A DNA stretch of 64,000 nt from Epithemia pelagica (taxonomy: Eukaryota > Bacillariophyta > Bacillariophyceae > Surirellales > Surirellaceae): assembly GCA_946965045.2 (NCBI GenBank), contig OX337239.1, positions 868,001-932,000 on the forward strand, in the 5' to 3' direction. Both the position numbers and the translations under genes were made by a program. This document shows positions 1 to 10,309 of this stretch, one piece after another (within the stretch, counting starts at the first letter, position 1; each line of letters begins with the position of its first letter). Below the pieces are notes generated by a model that saw nothing but the letters and a program-made list of their open reading frames with translations, did not search any database and was not told the DNA's origin.

Positions 1-1
1 C

Positions 2-3000
2 AATTTGGATCGCTCTCGTACGTCACGAGATCGACCGGCATTGATTCGATCCGGTAGTCATCCGAGTTTGTCCAGCAATAATGACGTTCAAGCTGGTACT
101 CCTGGAAATGGCCAAAATTCACAGACCAAGACCATACTACTACTTCAATCCAGTCGTCATAGTGCAAACAGCAACGACCGAGACGGAGTACGACACACAG
201 CAACGAGCAGACCCAACCACGACAAGAGTCGATCGTACCATCCGTCCGCCGAGTTCCGCGCCACCGGAGAAACACGAGGTTCCATGCAACTTGAGGATGA
301 TCCAATAGGTAGTACTCAGGATAAAGTCGAGTCGCCCCTGTTTGAACCCCAAGAATGGGCTTTTCCATCTCCAGCATCTCCAAAGCCGACGAGAACGGAT
401 CTTGGTACCACCTCGCAGCAACACTCACCCTACAGCAACCCAGGAGTCTCACGTGATCATGATGATGATGACGAAGACATGGATGGCATTGTTTTACAAG
501 ATCTGAGCGAAACAACCGATATTGACGAATCTTCAACAGCCTCTTCTTTTTATTCGGAAAACAATCCAGTTAGTTTGAATTTCGGCGATTATTATGAGCA
601 ACCAGATCCTCTCGCCACAGCGAATATTGCGTCTCTGAAAACAAAGCCATTAAAGGATAATGATGATGGAATCGACGCTGTCATTGCATCCGTCTTGGCC
701 CTGCACGATGCCGTGTCCGAAGCACCCTCAGCAATGGTGACTGGAGAAAAGAATATCCCCTCCAGCAATAACCTTCGTCATGCCGAATCGCATGCAAAAG
801 TTTCTTCTCAGAAAAGGCCTCATGCAGCGCAACAGAGGGCACTACAAAACAAAAGGGAGTCTGGTCCAGGAAATCGCTCTCATCGACAACCACAAGTGCA
901 CGACGAATCCGGCACTGTTTCTTCCAAAGGAGACCACATGCGCAGGCATCCACAGCATCCTCATCATCACCACCATCATCATCATACTCGTGATAGAGGG
1001 CCACAACCACCGCAGAGAAAGCCACCGAATCGAGAAGTGACAATGCAACCACAAAGTAGAGGAATCTCACCACATCGATCCAGAGTTATGGGTGATGCAC
1101 AGGGGACGCGTGCTCAATCCAGTCGACCTCGTGGAGCGAGTCCTCTCCGACGTGAAAATGGGGGTCAATCCAGAATTCGTGGAGCGAGTCCTACACGACG
1201 CGGGAGTGGAGGTGGTTATGGGGAAGAAGCCAACTCGTCGTCCAATTCTCCCCGTCCAACCAAGCCAGTCCGTACAGGCGGACCTTCGACGCAACGTGGA
1301 ACCAGTCCTCCTCGGCGTAGAACTGATGCACAGGGGGTATCTTCGGGGCCTCATGGCAATAGATCCGATAATCGTCGCACTGGTTCTCCTCCTAGAAGGA
1401 AAAGTGCGGGGGCAGACGGAGCTATTCGGATGCCACAGAAATCGGAACCATTGGATGGTCCAGCGAGACGGCACAGTAGTCCATTTCGACGCAGTGCCGC
1501 TGATGAACATGGCTTTGAACAGGTCAAGTCGCCACGAGATCATAAAGTACACGCAACTGTGTCGTCTCCAATCTCACCCACAGGCCGAAGAAAAATGCAC
1601 AAGAACAAACCAACGGGGCCTGATTTGAATCACGTGCTATCTCCTTATTCACCCAAAAATGTCAGCAAAAGTCCACACAAGATATCGACACCAACAACAC
1701 CCAAAAAGTCAGGAACGAATCTCTCTCGACAACTGAGAAGTCCTGGAAAACTGAGTGCAGGCCAGTCTCCGGCTTCTACGCCCTCCATTCGGAAGAAACG
1801 TGCCTCGCCACGCAGCTTTGCAGCGGATTTTGTGGTTTGTACGAAAAAGGAACCCAAGACACCAACCCGAATCGCCAAGGAACAGGAAGGCCGAGAGCAT
1901 CTCGAACAAAGTTTGGCCGATCTAGTGGAAAGTATGCTGGAAGCGGACCAATCCGAACGTGGCGAGCATGATGTGCCTGACCGTCGACGTCAGATGAAAG
2001 ATCGAGTTATGGACTCAACCAACAACAACAACAGAAGTCCAGCAAAATCTCGATCCAGTAGACATGTATCAACTGACACAAACAAGCCCAAGCCTATGCA
2101 GCCACATCGACAACGACCAAGCTCCACACTTCTTGGTCTCCACCAGAGATCTGACCAACATCCACATGGAAAACGTGAACCGGAGCATCGACATGAACCA
2201 AGAAACGGCGGTACTTCTCGTGAACACAAACCATCCGCAGAAGTACCCAAACCTGTACCGCGTACATTGCCCCGTAACGACCCGCAACCTGCCCACCCAG
2301 AGCAACAGAACGCGAGATATCCAACGAGAAGTAGTAGTATGGACTCTTCCACAATGATGGGTCGGGATTTGGCAGCAGCGCGGAGTCAGCCTACTCTTTT
2401 GACAGAGCCGAGTCGAGGTTATCATGGCCCCAACAAAGTGGCCAATTCGCGGGCACCCATGGGTCGGACTTCTTCGAGCGACGCAGCCACACTGTCAATG
2501 ATGGAATCGAAAACGTCGTCCTCACGACTGACCCATCTCCGGAACAAGCGGGAGACGCTTCGAAAGGAGTTCGCCTTAAAGACGGCACGAATGTTGTTGG
2601 ATGAGACGATTAGCAACCACAGCAACAAGCACCACCAGCAACAAGAACATTTGCAGTCTCCCGTGGCACAGCAGCGGAAAGGCAAGGTTGACAAAAGTAT
2701 GGAAGCAACACTTATATCGTCTCCAACTATATCTACGGAAACAATCACTACCGCTCCTACCATATCAACATCTGGGACAAATCTAACCATTGCATCGCAA
2801 TCGAAACCGACCAAAGACAGGACAACCACCAAGGATCTTGTGTTGTCGAGAGCACAAAGCAGTACTATTCTGGGACAAACACGAGACAAACTCAATGAGG
2901 AGCGACAGCGCTTGGATCAATGGAAACTCAAACGCACCACCACGGAAGAAACGGAATCGACGTATTATACTTCTTCGGACCACAATCCACAGTCGCTGTC

Positions 3001-3058
3001 GCCGGTTTTGGCCCAAAACACTGCCCCATCGATCCCTCCCGAGCTTGTATCTTTGTAA
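2..3058 (+). CDS. Ser/Pro/Arg-rich low-complexity protein, 5'-truncated by window edge
   Basis: The frame is open to the left edge (the first in-frame codon, a TTG at position 5, is not a credible start), so the N-terminus lies outside. About 1018 residues are visible and no catalytic domain is recognisable. Seen in order: Ser/Asp-rich acidic stretches (residues 120-230), a run of eight His near residue 325, then at roughly residues 375-500 five degenerate repeats of the form R-x-x-S-P-x-R-R. Ser-Pro dipeptides continue to about residue 600. A charged helix suited to a coiled coil lies near residues 840-880 (SRLTHLRNKRETLRKEF), followed by a Thr-rich tail and a second charged segment near residue 960. 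Basic SP-rich repeats are typical of proline-directed kinase targets and of microtubule- or RNA-binding disordered proteins; assigning either role here would be inference. Stop TAA at 3056-3058. Confidence 0.75.
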   Translation, partial: NLDRSRTSRDRPALIRSGSHPSLSSNNDVQAGTPGNGQNSQTKTILLLQSSRHSANSNDRDGVRHTATSRPNHDKSRSYHPSAEFRATGETRGSMQLEDDPIGSTQDKVESPLFEPQEWAFPSPASPKPTRTDLGTTSQQHSPYSNPGVSRDHDDDDEDMDGIVLQDLSETTDIDESSTASSFYSENNPVSLNFGDYYEQPDPLATANIASLKTKPLKDNDDGIDAVIASVLALHDAVSEAPSAMVTGEKNIPSSNNLRHAESHAKVSSQKRPHAAQQRALQNKRESGPGNRSHRQPQVHDESGTVSSKGDHMRRHPQHPHHHHHHHHTRDRGPQPPQRKPPNREVTMQPQSRGISPHRSRVMGDAQGTRAQSSRPRGASPLRRENGGQSRIRGASPTRRGSGGGYGEEANSSSNSPRPTKPVRTGGPSTQRGTSPPRRRTDAQGVSSGPHGNRSDNRRTGSPPRRKSAGADGAIRMPQKSEPLDGPARRHSSPFRRSAADEHGFEQVKSPRDHKVHATVSSPISPTGRRKMHKNKPTGPDLNHVLSPYSPKNVSKSPHKISTPTTPKKSGTNLSRQLRSPGKLSAGQSPASTPSIRKKRASPRSFAADFVVCTKKEPKTPTRIAKEQEGREHLEQSLADLVESMLEADQSERGEHDVPDRRRQMKDRVMDSTNNNNRSPAKSRSSRHVSTDTNKPKPMQPHRQRPSSTLLGLHQRSDQHPHGKREPEHRHEPRNGGTSREHKPSAEVPKPVPRTLPRNDPQPAHPEQQNARYPTRSSSMDSSTMMGRDLAAARSQPTLLTEPSRGYHGPNKVANSRAPMGRTSSSDAATLSMMESKTSSSRLTHLRNKRETLRKEFALKTARMLLDETISNHSNKHHQQQEHLQSPVAQQRKGKVDKSMEATLISSPTISTETITTAPTISTSGTNLTIASQSKPTKDRTTTKDLVLSRAQSSTILGQTRDKLNEERQRLDQWKLKRTTTEETESTYYTSSDHNPQSLSPVLAQNTAPSIPPELVSL

Positions 3059-3521
3059 CGATTTGTTAAGACTCAACCCTCAGAAGTGTTGGGCTTCCCT
3101 GAAGGGTTTTATTTCGTAGCTCCAGAGAAATGATCGTGTCAAACACATGAAATTAGAAGTGTCGATGACAAATAAGGGGGAAATGGCGCCATTATTATGG
3201 TTTAGTTTAGTTAAGTGAGTTTGGATCTCATACAAGGTAACAAACTGTTGAGATTTGCCGTATGGAAGATAATGACACGACAGAGAAAGGTATAGAGTAT
3301 GCCTACAGTGAACAAGACCAGGCTGTGCCGCTGAAAACTAAAAGGAGTGTGAACTTGCACTGTTCGTGCCTGTCTACCTAGAGGGGAACATGAGATTGCA
3401 AAACAAGACTGTGGTTTTGTCTATGCTTCCATTCCTTCTTTCGGAACGGGCTACAACCCTGTGTGTGTGTGTATTGGAATCGAATGTGTTTGCCTTACCT
3501 ACTAGGTACTCCTATAGGGTA
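3059..3521. other. Convergent intergenic spacer
   Basis: About 460 bp between two convergent genes. It is AT-richer than the flanking coding sequence, has a short (TG)n run near 3461, and no credible coding frame on either strand. It presumably carries both 3' UTRs and polyadenylation sites. Confidence 0.5.
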
Positions 3522-4823
3522 TTATCCAAACCACAAGTTGTGGGTAAAGGAGGCAATGGACGCACCCAAGACGGCTCCTCCCACAACATCGGCAGGAAAA
3601 TGTTTGTTGTCCACAACGCGACTCGCCGCAATAAAGAGAGCAAGGGCCATGGGCAAAAGAGCAAGTACCGACCCCAGTCGTCGTTGCATGACTTGTCGGT
3701 ACACGTCGTGATGGTTGTTGTTGTTGTGGTAGGTCCAGTCGTCTTCGGGAGAGGCATGATACATGCTAGTAGTAGTATGGACGGGCCTCTCGTTCCAGGG
3801 GGATGCTAGCGTCGTCGCGGTTCCTTCTCTTGTCGTGGGTGCAGTCACACCCGTGTCGTTGTTGTTGGTGGACGGTGCCGCATACACTAGACGGTCGTTT
3901 GGTTGTTGCGACGAAGGGGGGTACGTGTGGGTATTCGCCATGGCTGTGGAGGAGTGTTGTCGTCGTCGTCGGGAACGTTGATAATATCCCATACCCCACC
4001 GTGTGTGCAAATACAAGGTCAACAAGGACAAACCGGCAAAGGCTGTACTGGCATGTCCCGAAGGAAAACTTTTGCGCAATTCGTCCACCACAGTGTCATT
4101 GTTGGTACAGGCTGAATAATCGTCCGTGGGTTGACATTGATTGTAAAAAATGGGACGCAAATAACCGACATAGAGTTTGACGGCATCTGTTGCCAAGTGG
4201 TTCAATCCCATGGTCACCAGGTAGACGCATACAGTGGCATGGACATCGTATTCATGACAAATTGACGACTTGCCACAAAACCAACCACCACGAAAAACGG
4301 CAGTGCACCAACAAGACGACGACCACCAGGGGGAACCTTCCGTACACAGTGCCAAGTGAATTTGCAAGAGGACAGGTATAAAGACGGATATGACAATTAA
4401 CAAGGGCGTTGACACGGTTTCACCTTCCAGGGTCTCGTTGTTCACCAAATTTCGGACATAGTCTCCGGAATTGTCCAATACTTGAAAGGGAATGGGTCGT
4501 TCGTGAGGTGTAAAGAGCTCCAAAATGGCATAACAAAAGATGCAAAATACCACGCAACAGATCAATTCCATTCTCTGAGCAGGGGCCGTGGAATCTCGTC
4601 CAGCAGTCGTCGTCGTTGTTGTTGTGCTTGTCGTCGTGGCGGTTGGATGGATTTCATGGGAGTTTTCGTCATTGTCGTCAACGATTTGCTCCAAATCCGT
4701 AGAACTCACCAAAGTATGATTCGTTGTCACTTGTCGTTCCTCTGGAAGTGATGGTGAAGAATGTCGAATGGAATCTGCTGCAGCAGATGCACCGGCGGAT
4801 GAAGGACTCTGCTGCTGCTGCAT
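3522..4823 (-). CDS. PAP2-family lipid phosphate phosphatase
   Basis: An integral membrane phosphatase expected to dephosphorylate phosphatidic acid or related lipid phosphates. All three PAP2 signature motifs are visible: K-x6-R-P (KLYVGYLRP, about residue 215), PSGH (SFPSGHAST, catalytic His about 257) and SR-x5-H-x3-D (SRVVDNKHFPAD, about residues 400-412). Hydrophobic helices precede the first motif and surround the others. The first ATG in frame is at 4823 (MQQQQSP...); the frame runs upstream to 4925 but only from a GTG. The acidic, Ser/Thr-rich N-terminus (about 80 residues) and a roughly 100-residue His/Asn/Thr-rich insertion between the second and third motifs are unusual. A Cys/Trp-rich hydrophilic stretch at about 4215-4330, where a membrane helix would be expected, is also odd. 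The length (433 aa) exceeds the usual 250-330 because of these insertions. Confidence 0.85.
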   Translation of the reverse strand: MQQQQSPSSAGASAAADSIRHSSPSLPEERQVTTNHTLVSSTDLEQIVDDNDENSHEIHPTATTTSTTTTTTTAGRDSTAPAQRMELICCVVFCIFCYAILELFTPHERPIPFQVLDNSGDYVRNLVNNETLEGETVSTPLLIVISVFIPVLLQIHLALCTEGSPWWSSSCWCTAVFRGGWFCGKSSICHEYDVHATVCVYLVTMGLNHLATDAVKLYVGYLRPIFYNQCQPTDDYSACTNNDTVVDELRKSFPSGHASTAFAGLSLLTLYLHTRWGMGYYQRSRRRRQHSSTAMANTHTYPPSSQQPNDRLVYAAPSTNNNDTGVTAPTTREGTATTLASPWNERPVHTTTSMYHASPEDDWTYHNNNNHHDVYRQVMQRRLGSVLALLPMALALFIAASRVVDNKHFPADVVGGAVLGASIASFTHNLWFG

Positions 4824-5440
4824 CGTCAATTTCCGGAACGACCACTGACAATAACTAACAACAAGTGGTTCTGCGGCTTGTGTTACTTGACGTTCTGTCG
4901 TCTCAAGTGTCGTCGTTTGCAACACCGGGAGATCTTTGAGATTCTAGCATCACCTCTCTTTGACGGTCAACGCTTCTTCTTCGTCATGGAGAAAATGGGC
5001 GTTTGAGTTTGAGGTTGTTGCTCTTTGCGCGCGCGTGTGTGTCCTGGTTTCATGTGCGACCATTACTGCTCTTGAGTCGCCAACTGAACCAGAGGTCGCG
5101 TTTATACTACTTTGGCTACATTTCCGATAGTGGGTATCTAGCGGCTAACCTATCATATTTCGTGGTTGTGATCTACCTACAAAGGAATCCATGACATGTA
5201 CCAGGAGAGGACTCTTCCATACGAAACAAGATCCCACCGTCGTATCTCACTCCTCACTGTTCGACACAACAACAACACATGGCAGTTCAAAAACAAGCAT
5301 GTAATACTACTTAGTAACGACCCATGTAGGAAACACTACTAGCTACAGTGACAAACGGCCACCCTCTCTCCCTTATTGTGTCTCTTCTTCGGTTCGGTGG
5401 GGACCGTTTGGTCCTTTTTCTCCCTTTTTCCAGCAGTTAG
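4824..5440. other. Upstream region of the PAP2 gene and downstream region of the CAF-1 gene
   Basis: About 600 bp without a convincing gene. It contains the PAP2 5' flank, including a CGCGCGCGTGTGTG alternating purine-pyrimidine run near 5028-5042, and the 3' flank of the CAF-1 subunit gene. The short frames here have no recognisable composition. Confidence 0.45.
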
Positions 5441-7708
5441 CTAGTGCGGGGTGGCAGCAGCCACCACCAAGGTGGGTTGAATGCGCTTCTTCTTTTTTTG
5501 GATGGCCTGGGCAGCCAGTGGTTGTGGTTCTGGTGGGGGTGGATCCAGTCGTTTGCGTCCACTCTCCTCCTCCTCAGGGGGGTTCGTCGTCACGTTGGGG
5601 GAGGAGGGGGAATCCTGGTCCATTGGGTGGTCCTCCTGCTCCGCTTGTGGTTGGGATGGGGAAGGATTTGCCCCGTCCTGGGTGTCGGGTGTTTCTGGAC
5701 CAACGACGACCTTGACCTTTTTGGCGGGTCGATGCGTCGGCAATTGCACCGGACCGGGATCGCAGGGTGGCAATGGCACGGGGGTGGCCGTGGGAACCGT
5801 CTGACGGAATGATGACACTGACGACATGGACGACGACGCACGGAGGGGTGTCCCCAATTCGCCCGGTTCAAAATGAATCAAGGACACGTAGCCATCCGAA
5901 GAGGATACGAGCAAGTCGTGGCCATTGGCCGACCAGGCTCCATCGGTAAAATTGGCATAATGCAAACCCGACACGTAGGCCAAGGGATGCGTCGAGACGG
6001 TGTCGTAAATCACAACGCAATCCCACGTCAAGACGGCAAACAGACTGCGATACGAGGGACGACGGGGTTCGTTTTCTTTGTTATTGTTGTCGTTGTTGGA
6101 ATCCTCTTGTTGTGGTTGTCGTCGTGATTGTTGTGCAGGTGGGAGAGCAAAGAGAACGGGGTTGGGGACAATGGCCACGGCCGGTCGCGTCAAGCCCGTG
6201 ACAATGCGATGGGGTTCTTCAAATTCGTGTCGGCGAAACATGAGAACGGCATGTTGCGTGGAACCATGATGGTTGTGATGGTGATTGTTGTTATTATTGT
6301 TGGTGTCGTGAAGGGGTGTTGTCTTGTACAAGGCGGTCGGACAGAGCAAGTACTGTCCATCGACGGTCCAGGCCAAGCGTCGAAAAAAGGATTCGACCGT
6401 GGCTTCGTCGGCAAACCAATACTGACGGGCGCCGGAAGCACCATTCATCAGGTCGGTGGTTGTCGTCATGGTGGTACTGGTCATGGATTCTTCCAGGACG
6501 GCGGGACGGGGCGCATACTTGAGGACGCGCGTTTTGGCCACTTCGAATTTGGACTGGGACAACCAGGCTTGGACAATGTCGCGTGGGTGGGGTGGTTGCA
6601 CCACTGACACGGTCGTCGTGTTCGTCGAGTTGTTGGTAGTGGGGCTGCTGCTTGCACTGGCCGATGCGTCATGGTCGTGGTCCTCCCTGGTCGTATTGAC
6701 GACGGCCGCCGCCAAGACCTTTTTGAGGGTCTTGGCCGTGGCCTTGCGCGGGTACAAGCGGACCGTGCGATCGTGCGACATGCTGGCCAAGTAGACGCCC
6801 AGGGGATCGTAGGCAACGCCTTGGACGTAATGATGGTGTTCGGCAATCCGCAACACTACCTGCCAGTCTTCGCCGCCGCCATGGACCGTCGATGTGGTGG
6901 TGGACGTGGACGTCGTGCTCGAGCCCGTTGTCTCCACGCGTTGCACGAGCGTGACGGAATGATCAATGTTGGCCAAGACGAGGCGTTGGGAATCGGCCGA
7001 CCACGAGACATCGACCAAGCCTTCGCCGGCCGTGCCCCGGACCAATTGCGACTGCAAGTCGGCAGCCGACGCCGTCAAATTCCAATAATGCCGGCCATTG
7101 CCATTGCCGCGTTTCTGCCAGGGCACCGAATACAGGTGCAACATGGTTCCGGCATCCGAGGCCACGGCTAGAAACAAGCCATTGGGGGCAAATTTGCAAC
7201 TTTGCACCGCGACGCCCGACAAGGAACGACCCAAACTGTACCGATAAGACAAGCCGCCGCTACTGGAGGAGGAGGTTCCCATGGTGCCGCCTTGAGAAGC
7301 AGTAGTACTAGTCGTCGTAGTAGTAGTGTTGTTGTTGGTGGTGGTGACAGGACCACTACCAGTGGGAGCCGAATGACTGGGAGCCAATCGAGTGGGTTTG
7401 CGTTGAAACATGGTTGGAGTACTGGTGCTCGTTGTACTTGTACTTGTTGTACTAGTCGTTGGCAAGAGCAAGAGACTCCAGACATTGACTTGGGCGGCAT
7501 TGCCGGCCGTGACCAGAATGTGATTGTAGGGTTCGGGCAAGCCCGACGGCATGAGATCCAAGGAATACAAGGCGGCATTCATGGCCGTCGTTGTCGTCGT
7601 AGTCGTCGAGGACGATCGAGCCGCCGCCTTGGATTTGCTGTGGTTGGGACGACGACGACTTTCGCCTTGGGCGGCATTCCACAAAATTTGAGGAGTTTCC
7701 ACCAACAT
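5441..7708 (-). CDS. CHAF1B: Chromatin assembly factor 1 subunit B (CAF-1 p60 / FAS2 / Cac2-type WD40 protein)
   Basis: The p60-type subunit of CAF-1, which deposits H3-H4 on newly replicated DNA in the nucleus. The WD40 propeller is read from conserved blocks: an N-terminal start block (MLVETPQILWN), ALYSLD, a block with SYVQGVTWDPLG-type sequence (here HYVQGVAYDPLGVYLAS), an SFFRRLAWTVDGQYLLCP block, LFAVLTWDCVVIYDT, and a final SSSDGYVSLIHFE-GELGTPL block. These correspond to the ordered blocks of animal and plant p60/FAS2. The ATG at 7708 matches the family start; the frame stays open to 7885, but the extra residues are basic and unlike the family. Long Thr, Asn and Ser insertions interrupt the propeller loops, and the disordered Pro/Glu-rich C-terminus has a basic end. 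It is divergent from the aquaglyceroporin gene. 755 aa from this start. Confidence 0.9.
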   Translation of the reverse strand: MLVETPQILWNAAQGESRRRPNHSKSKAAARSSSTTTTTTTAMNAALYSLDLMPSGLPEPYNHILVTAGNAAQVNVWSLLLLPTTSTTSTSTTSTSTPTMFQRKPTRLAPSHSAPTGSGPVTTTNNNTTTTTTSTTASQGGTMGTSSSSSGGLSYRYSLGRSLSGVAVQSCKFAPNGLFLAVASDAGTMLHLYSVPWQKRGNGNGRHYWNLTASAADLQSQLVRGTAGEGLVDVSWSADSQRLVLANIDHSVTLVQRVETTGSSTTSTSTTTSTVHGGGEDWQVVLRIAEHHHYVQGVAYDPLGVYLASMSHDRTVRLYPRKATAKTLKKVLAAAVVNTTREDHDHDASASASSSPTTNNSTNTTTVSVVQPPHPRDIVQAWLSQSKFEVAKTRVLKYAPRPAVLEESMTSTTMTTTTDLMNGASGARQYWFADEATVESFFRRLAWTVDGQYLLCPTALYKTTPLHDTNNNNNNHHHNHHGSTQHAVLMFRRHEFEEPHRIVTGLTRPAVAIVPNPVLFALPPAQQSRRQPQQEDSNNDNNNKENEPRRPSYRSLFAVLTWDCVVIYDTVSTHPLAYVSGLHYANFTDGAWSANGHDLLVSSSDGYVSLIHFEPGELGTPLRASSSMSSVSSFRQTVPTATPVPLPPCDPGPVQLPTHRPAKKVKVVVGPETPDTQDGANPSPSQPQAEQEDHPMDQDSPSSPNVTTNPPEEEESGRKRLDPPPPEPQPLAAQAIQKKKKRIQPTLVVAAATPH

Positions 7709-8630
7709 GGTGCTGCTGCTGCTGCTGCTGCTAGGAGGATTCAGAAAATGGCACTGCAACGACTTGAGTATGTGACGAGTGGCAACACTGGCAACCAACG
7801 AGACCGAGCCACGTTCCGGTTCTATCGAGTGTCTTGCTCTCGAGTCTCTCTTTTTCTTGTCTGGATCCTTGTTTCTTCTGGACAATCCAGCAAACCAAAT
7901 CTCAGCTTTGCTTTGCCACAGAGACAGGATAATAGATTGTACCAGAGTGTCGTCTTTCGATTCGTCGGGGGTTGGTTTCGTTTCTTTTGCTCAAAGTAAG
8001 ATGGTGGTGTGGTGATCCGTCTTGTACTTGTAGTCTGGATTCTGGAATGGATGTGTTGGGTTGTGGCGGCCCGCCCGGCCGACGACTGGCGGGAAAGACG
8101 GGTCGGCGCGGAGGAAGAGACATCACGGAGTCGCGTTTCTTTGGTCGCTCTACCTAGTAACGCGACCAAACGAATGAGGCCAACCGCGGCTTCGCATTTT
8201 TTCGTCAACGCAATCCCATCAAGAGAAAGATACCCTCGGTGGATGATGGATGATGCAACACAGAAGACGCAATTGCACACCCAACCAACCAACATGTGCC
8301 ACACAGATGGTTCTTCTTTTCCATTCTTTGTGCCAACGGCAGGAGATTCGATTCGGGTTGTTTCCATGTCTGTTCTGTTTCACACAACATCCTAGACACC
8401 AAACACCAAACAAACCCACAATGGGATCAGGGAACGATCGTATCTTTCCATTCGAACAGAATCATCCTGTTTCACATCAACGACAGTGAATGACCTGACT
8501 GGCTGCGCAGCTTGTGTGCGTGTTGACACCCCTTCCAACTACTACTCTACTAGCTTGTACTCGTGTATTTCTCATTCCTCCACACCTCACCACCATTGAT
8601 TGGGCTTGGCCATTCTCACGATTGGATGTG
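7709..8630. promoter_or_regulatory. Divergent promoter region between CAF-1 p60 and aquaglyceroporin genes
   Basis: About 920 bp separate the two predicted ATG codons and must carry both promoters and 5' leaders. No defined element was recognised. Frames on both strands remain open for parts of it (to 7885 on the minus strand, from 8514 on the plus strand), but neither extension begins with ATG and neither resembles the protein families concerned. Confidence 0.4.
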
Positions 8631-10309
8631 ATGCAAGAACCACGCCATTCGAACCATCACCATCACCATTACAACCGCCCATTCTCCTCCACTTCTTCAT
8701 TGGCAAACATGGCCCAACCACAAACCAAGACTCGGTCTCTTCTTCCTACAACCACAACCACAACACCACCACCACCAAGGCTTGGCTGGAGCAACAATGA
8801 GGATTCGCAAACGTTCCACACCAGCCACCCGAGCGATTCGTCCGCATCCCCCGTTGTTGTTGCTTCTCCCACGACGACATCGACGACGGCCACAACAACC
8901 CGGACGATCACAACAACAACACCACGACAACCGACGACGACGACTCTTTCTTCCAAGAATAGGATTGTTCCCCAATGGTGGCCCTGGTGGTCACGATACT
9001 GGCAGTCCTCTCCCCTCTGTCGGTGTTGCGTGGCGGAATGTGTGGGAACCTTTGTCATTGTCTGTTTGGGTACCGGGTCCACCATGGCGGCCACGGTCAC
9101 CTTGGGCGAACCCCATCACCACATTTCCTTGTCGTCCTCGGCCAGTATTGGAGCCGTGGCCATAACCTTGGGCATTAAAGTGTCGGCCCCCATTGCCCGC
9201 GCCGCCTTGAATCCGGCCATTTCCTTGGCCTTTTTTCTCGTTCGACCCTTGCCCCCGTCCCATCGCAATTATTGTGCCACGATTTCCTGGTATTGGCAAT
9301 TTCTGGCCCATGCCGTGTCGCAAATACTTGGGGCCGCTCTCGCCTCCTTGGTCAATTTGACCATGTTTCACGATCGCTTGCACGCTGTCGAAGAGGCCCA
9401 TGGGATCATTCGGGGATCGACCGATTTGGAATCCTCGTCCGCCAATCACGAATCGCCCGTCCGGACGGCCCATTGTTTTGGCCAATACATTCATCATTCG
9501 CGCGTCACCACGGCTCAAGCGTTTGTGATTGAAGCCTTGGGAACGGCCGTCATTGTCGCCGTCATTTTTGGAGTGACCCATCCGCATCGACAACGGCGGC
9601 ATCGGCCTCGACCATTACAAGAACAATCACCATTACAACCAGGAGTAAAAGCCCCCACCAACAACAACAGCAATAACACGGTACGGCTCAATGGCACTAC
9701 CCATTACCACCACAACGGCACCACCCAGCCACTGGACCCTGTCCCTGCGCCACAACAACAACAGCAACAACAACAACAACACTCCGACCCCAAAACACAT
9801 GTAGGTTCGACGCAACATCGATACCGATATCGACGACTCTCCTACAATGGCTACGGTCCCCCCAACAACAAAAACAACGAAACCGACAACAACGACTACA
9901 CCTACAAGGATGTCACCTTGTTGATTCCCTGTTTGATTGGTGCCACGATGGGCGTTTTGATTGCCATTTTGTCGCCCCTCACTCAGGCCGGCTTTAATCC
10001 GGCCCGGGATTTGGGACCCCGCGTGGTGGACCACGTCTTTGGAGGCTTTAGTGCCACGGTAGCCTTTTATCAATGGTGGGTCTTTTTTTGGCCCCCTTGG
10101 TGGGTGGACCGTTGGGAGGATATGTGGTGGATGTCCTCTTGTATCCACCACAGTCGGAGGAGACGGAGGACCACCGGAAGGTGGTACCACCATCCTCTGT
10201 GTTACCAAACGATTCGATACAGCAGTCATTGCCATTGTCACCACAGCAACATCCACAACAACAACAACAACAACAACCAGAAAATCAACACCAGTCGCAT
10301 TCGTCCTAG
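8631..10309 (+). CDS. Aquaglyceroporin (MIP family), with an apparent 1-nt frameshift near 10083-10089
   Basis: A membrane channel for water, glycerol or similar small solutes. Two NPA boxes are visible: ALNPAIS (Asn about 194) and GFNPARDLGPR (Asn about 456). The Asp after the second NPAR is typical of the glycerol-conducting branch. Between the half-repeats sits a hydrophilic Asn/Gln/His-rich insertion of about 100 residues with a poly-Gln run. After FYQWW the reading frame turns into Trp/Pro-rich sequence, while the next frame gives the expected final helix (FLAPLVGGPLGGYVVDVLLY) and ends at TAG 10307-10309. One extra T in the T7 run at 10083-10089 would join them, giving about 559 aa. I therefore annotate the end at 10309, not at 10475 where the uncorrected frame stops. 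First in-frame ATG 8631; another at 8709 could be used. Confidence 0.8.
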
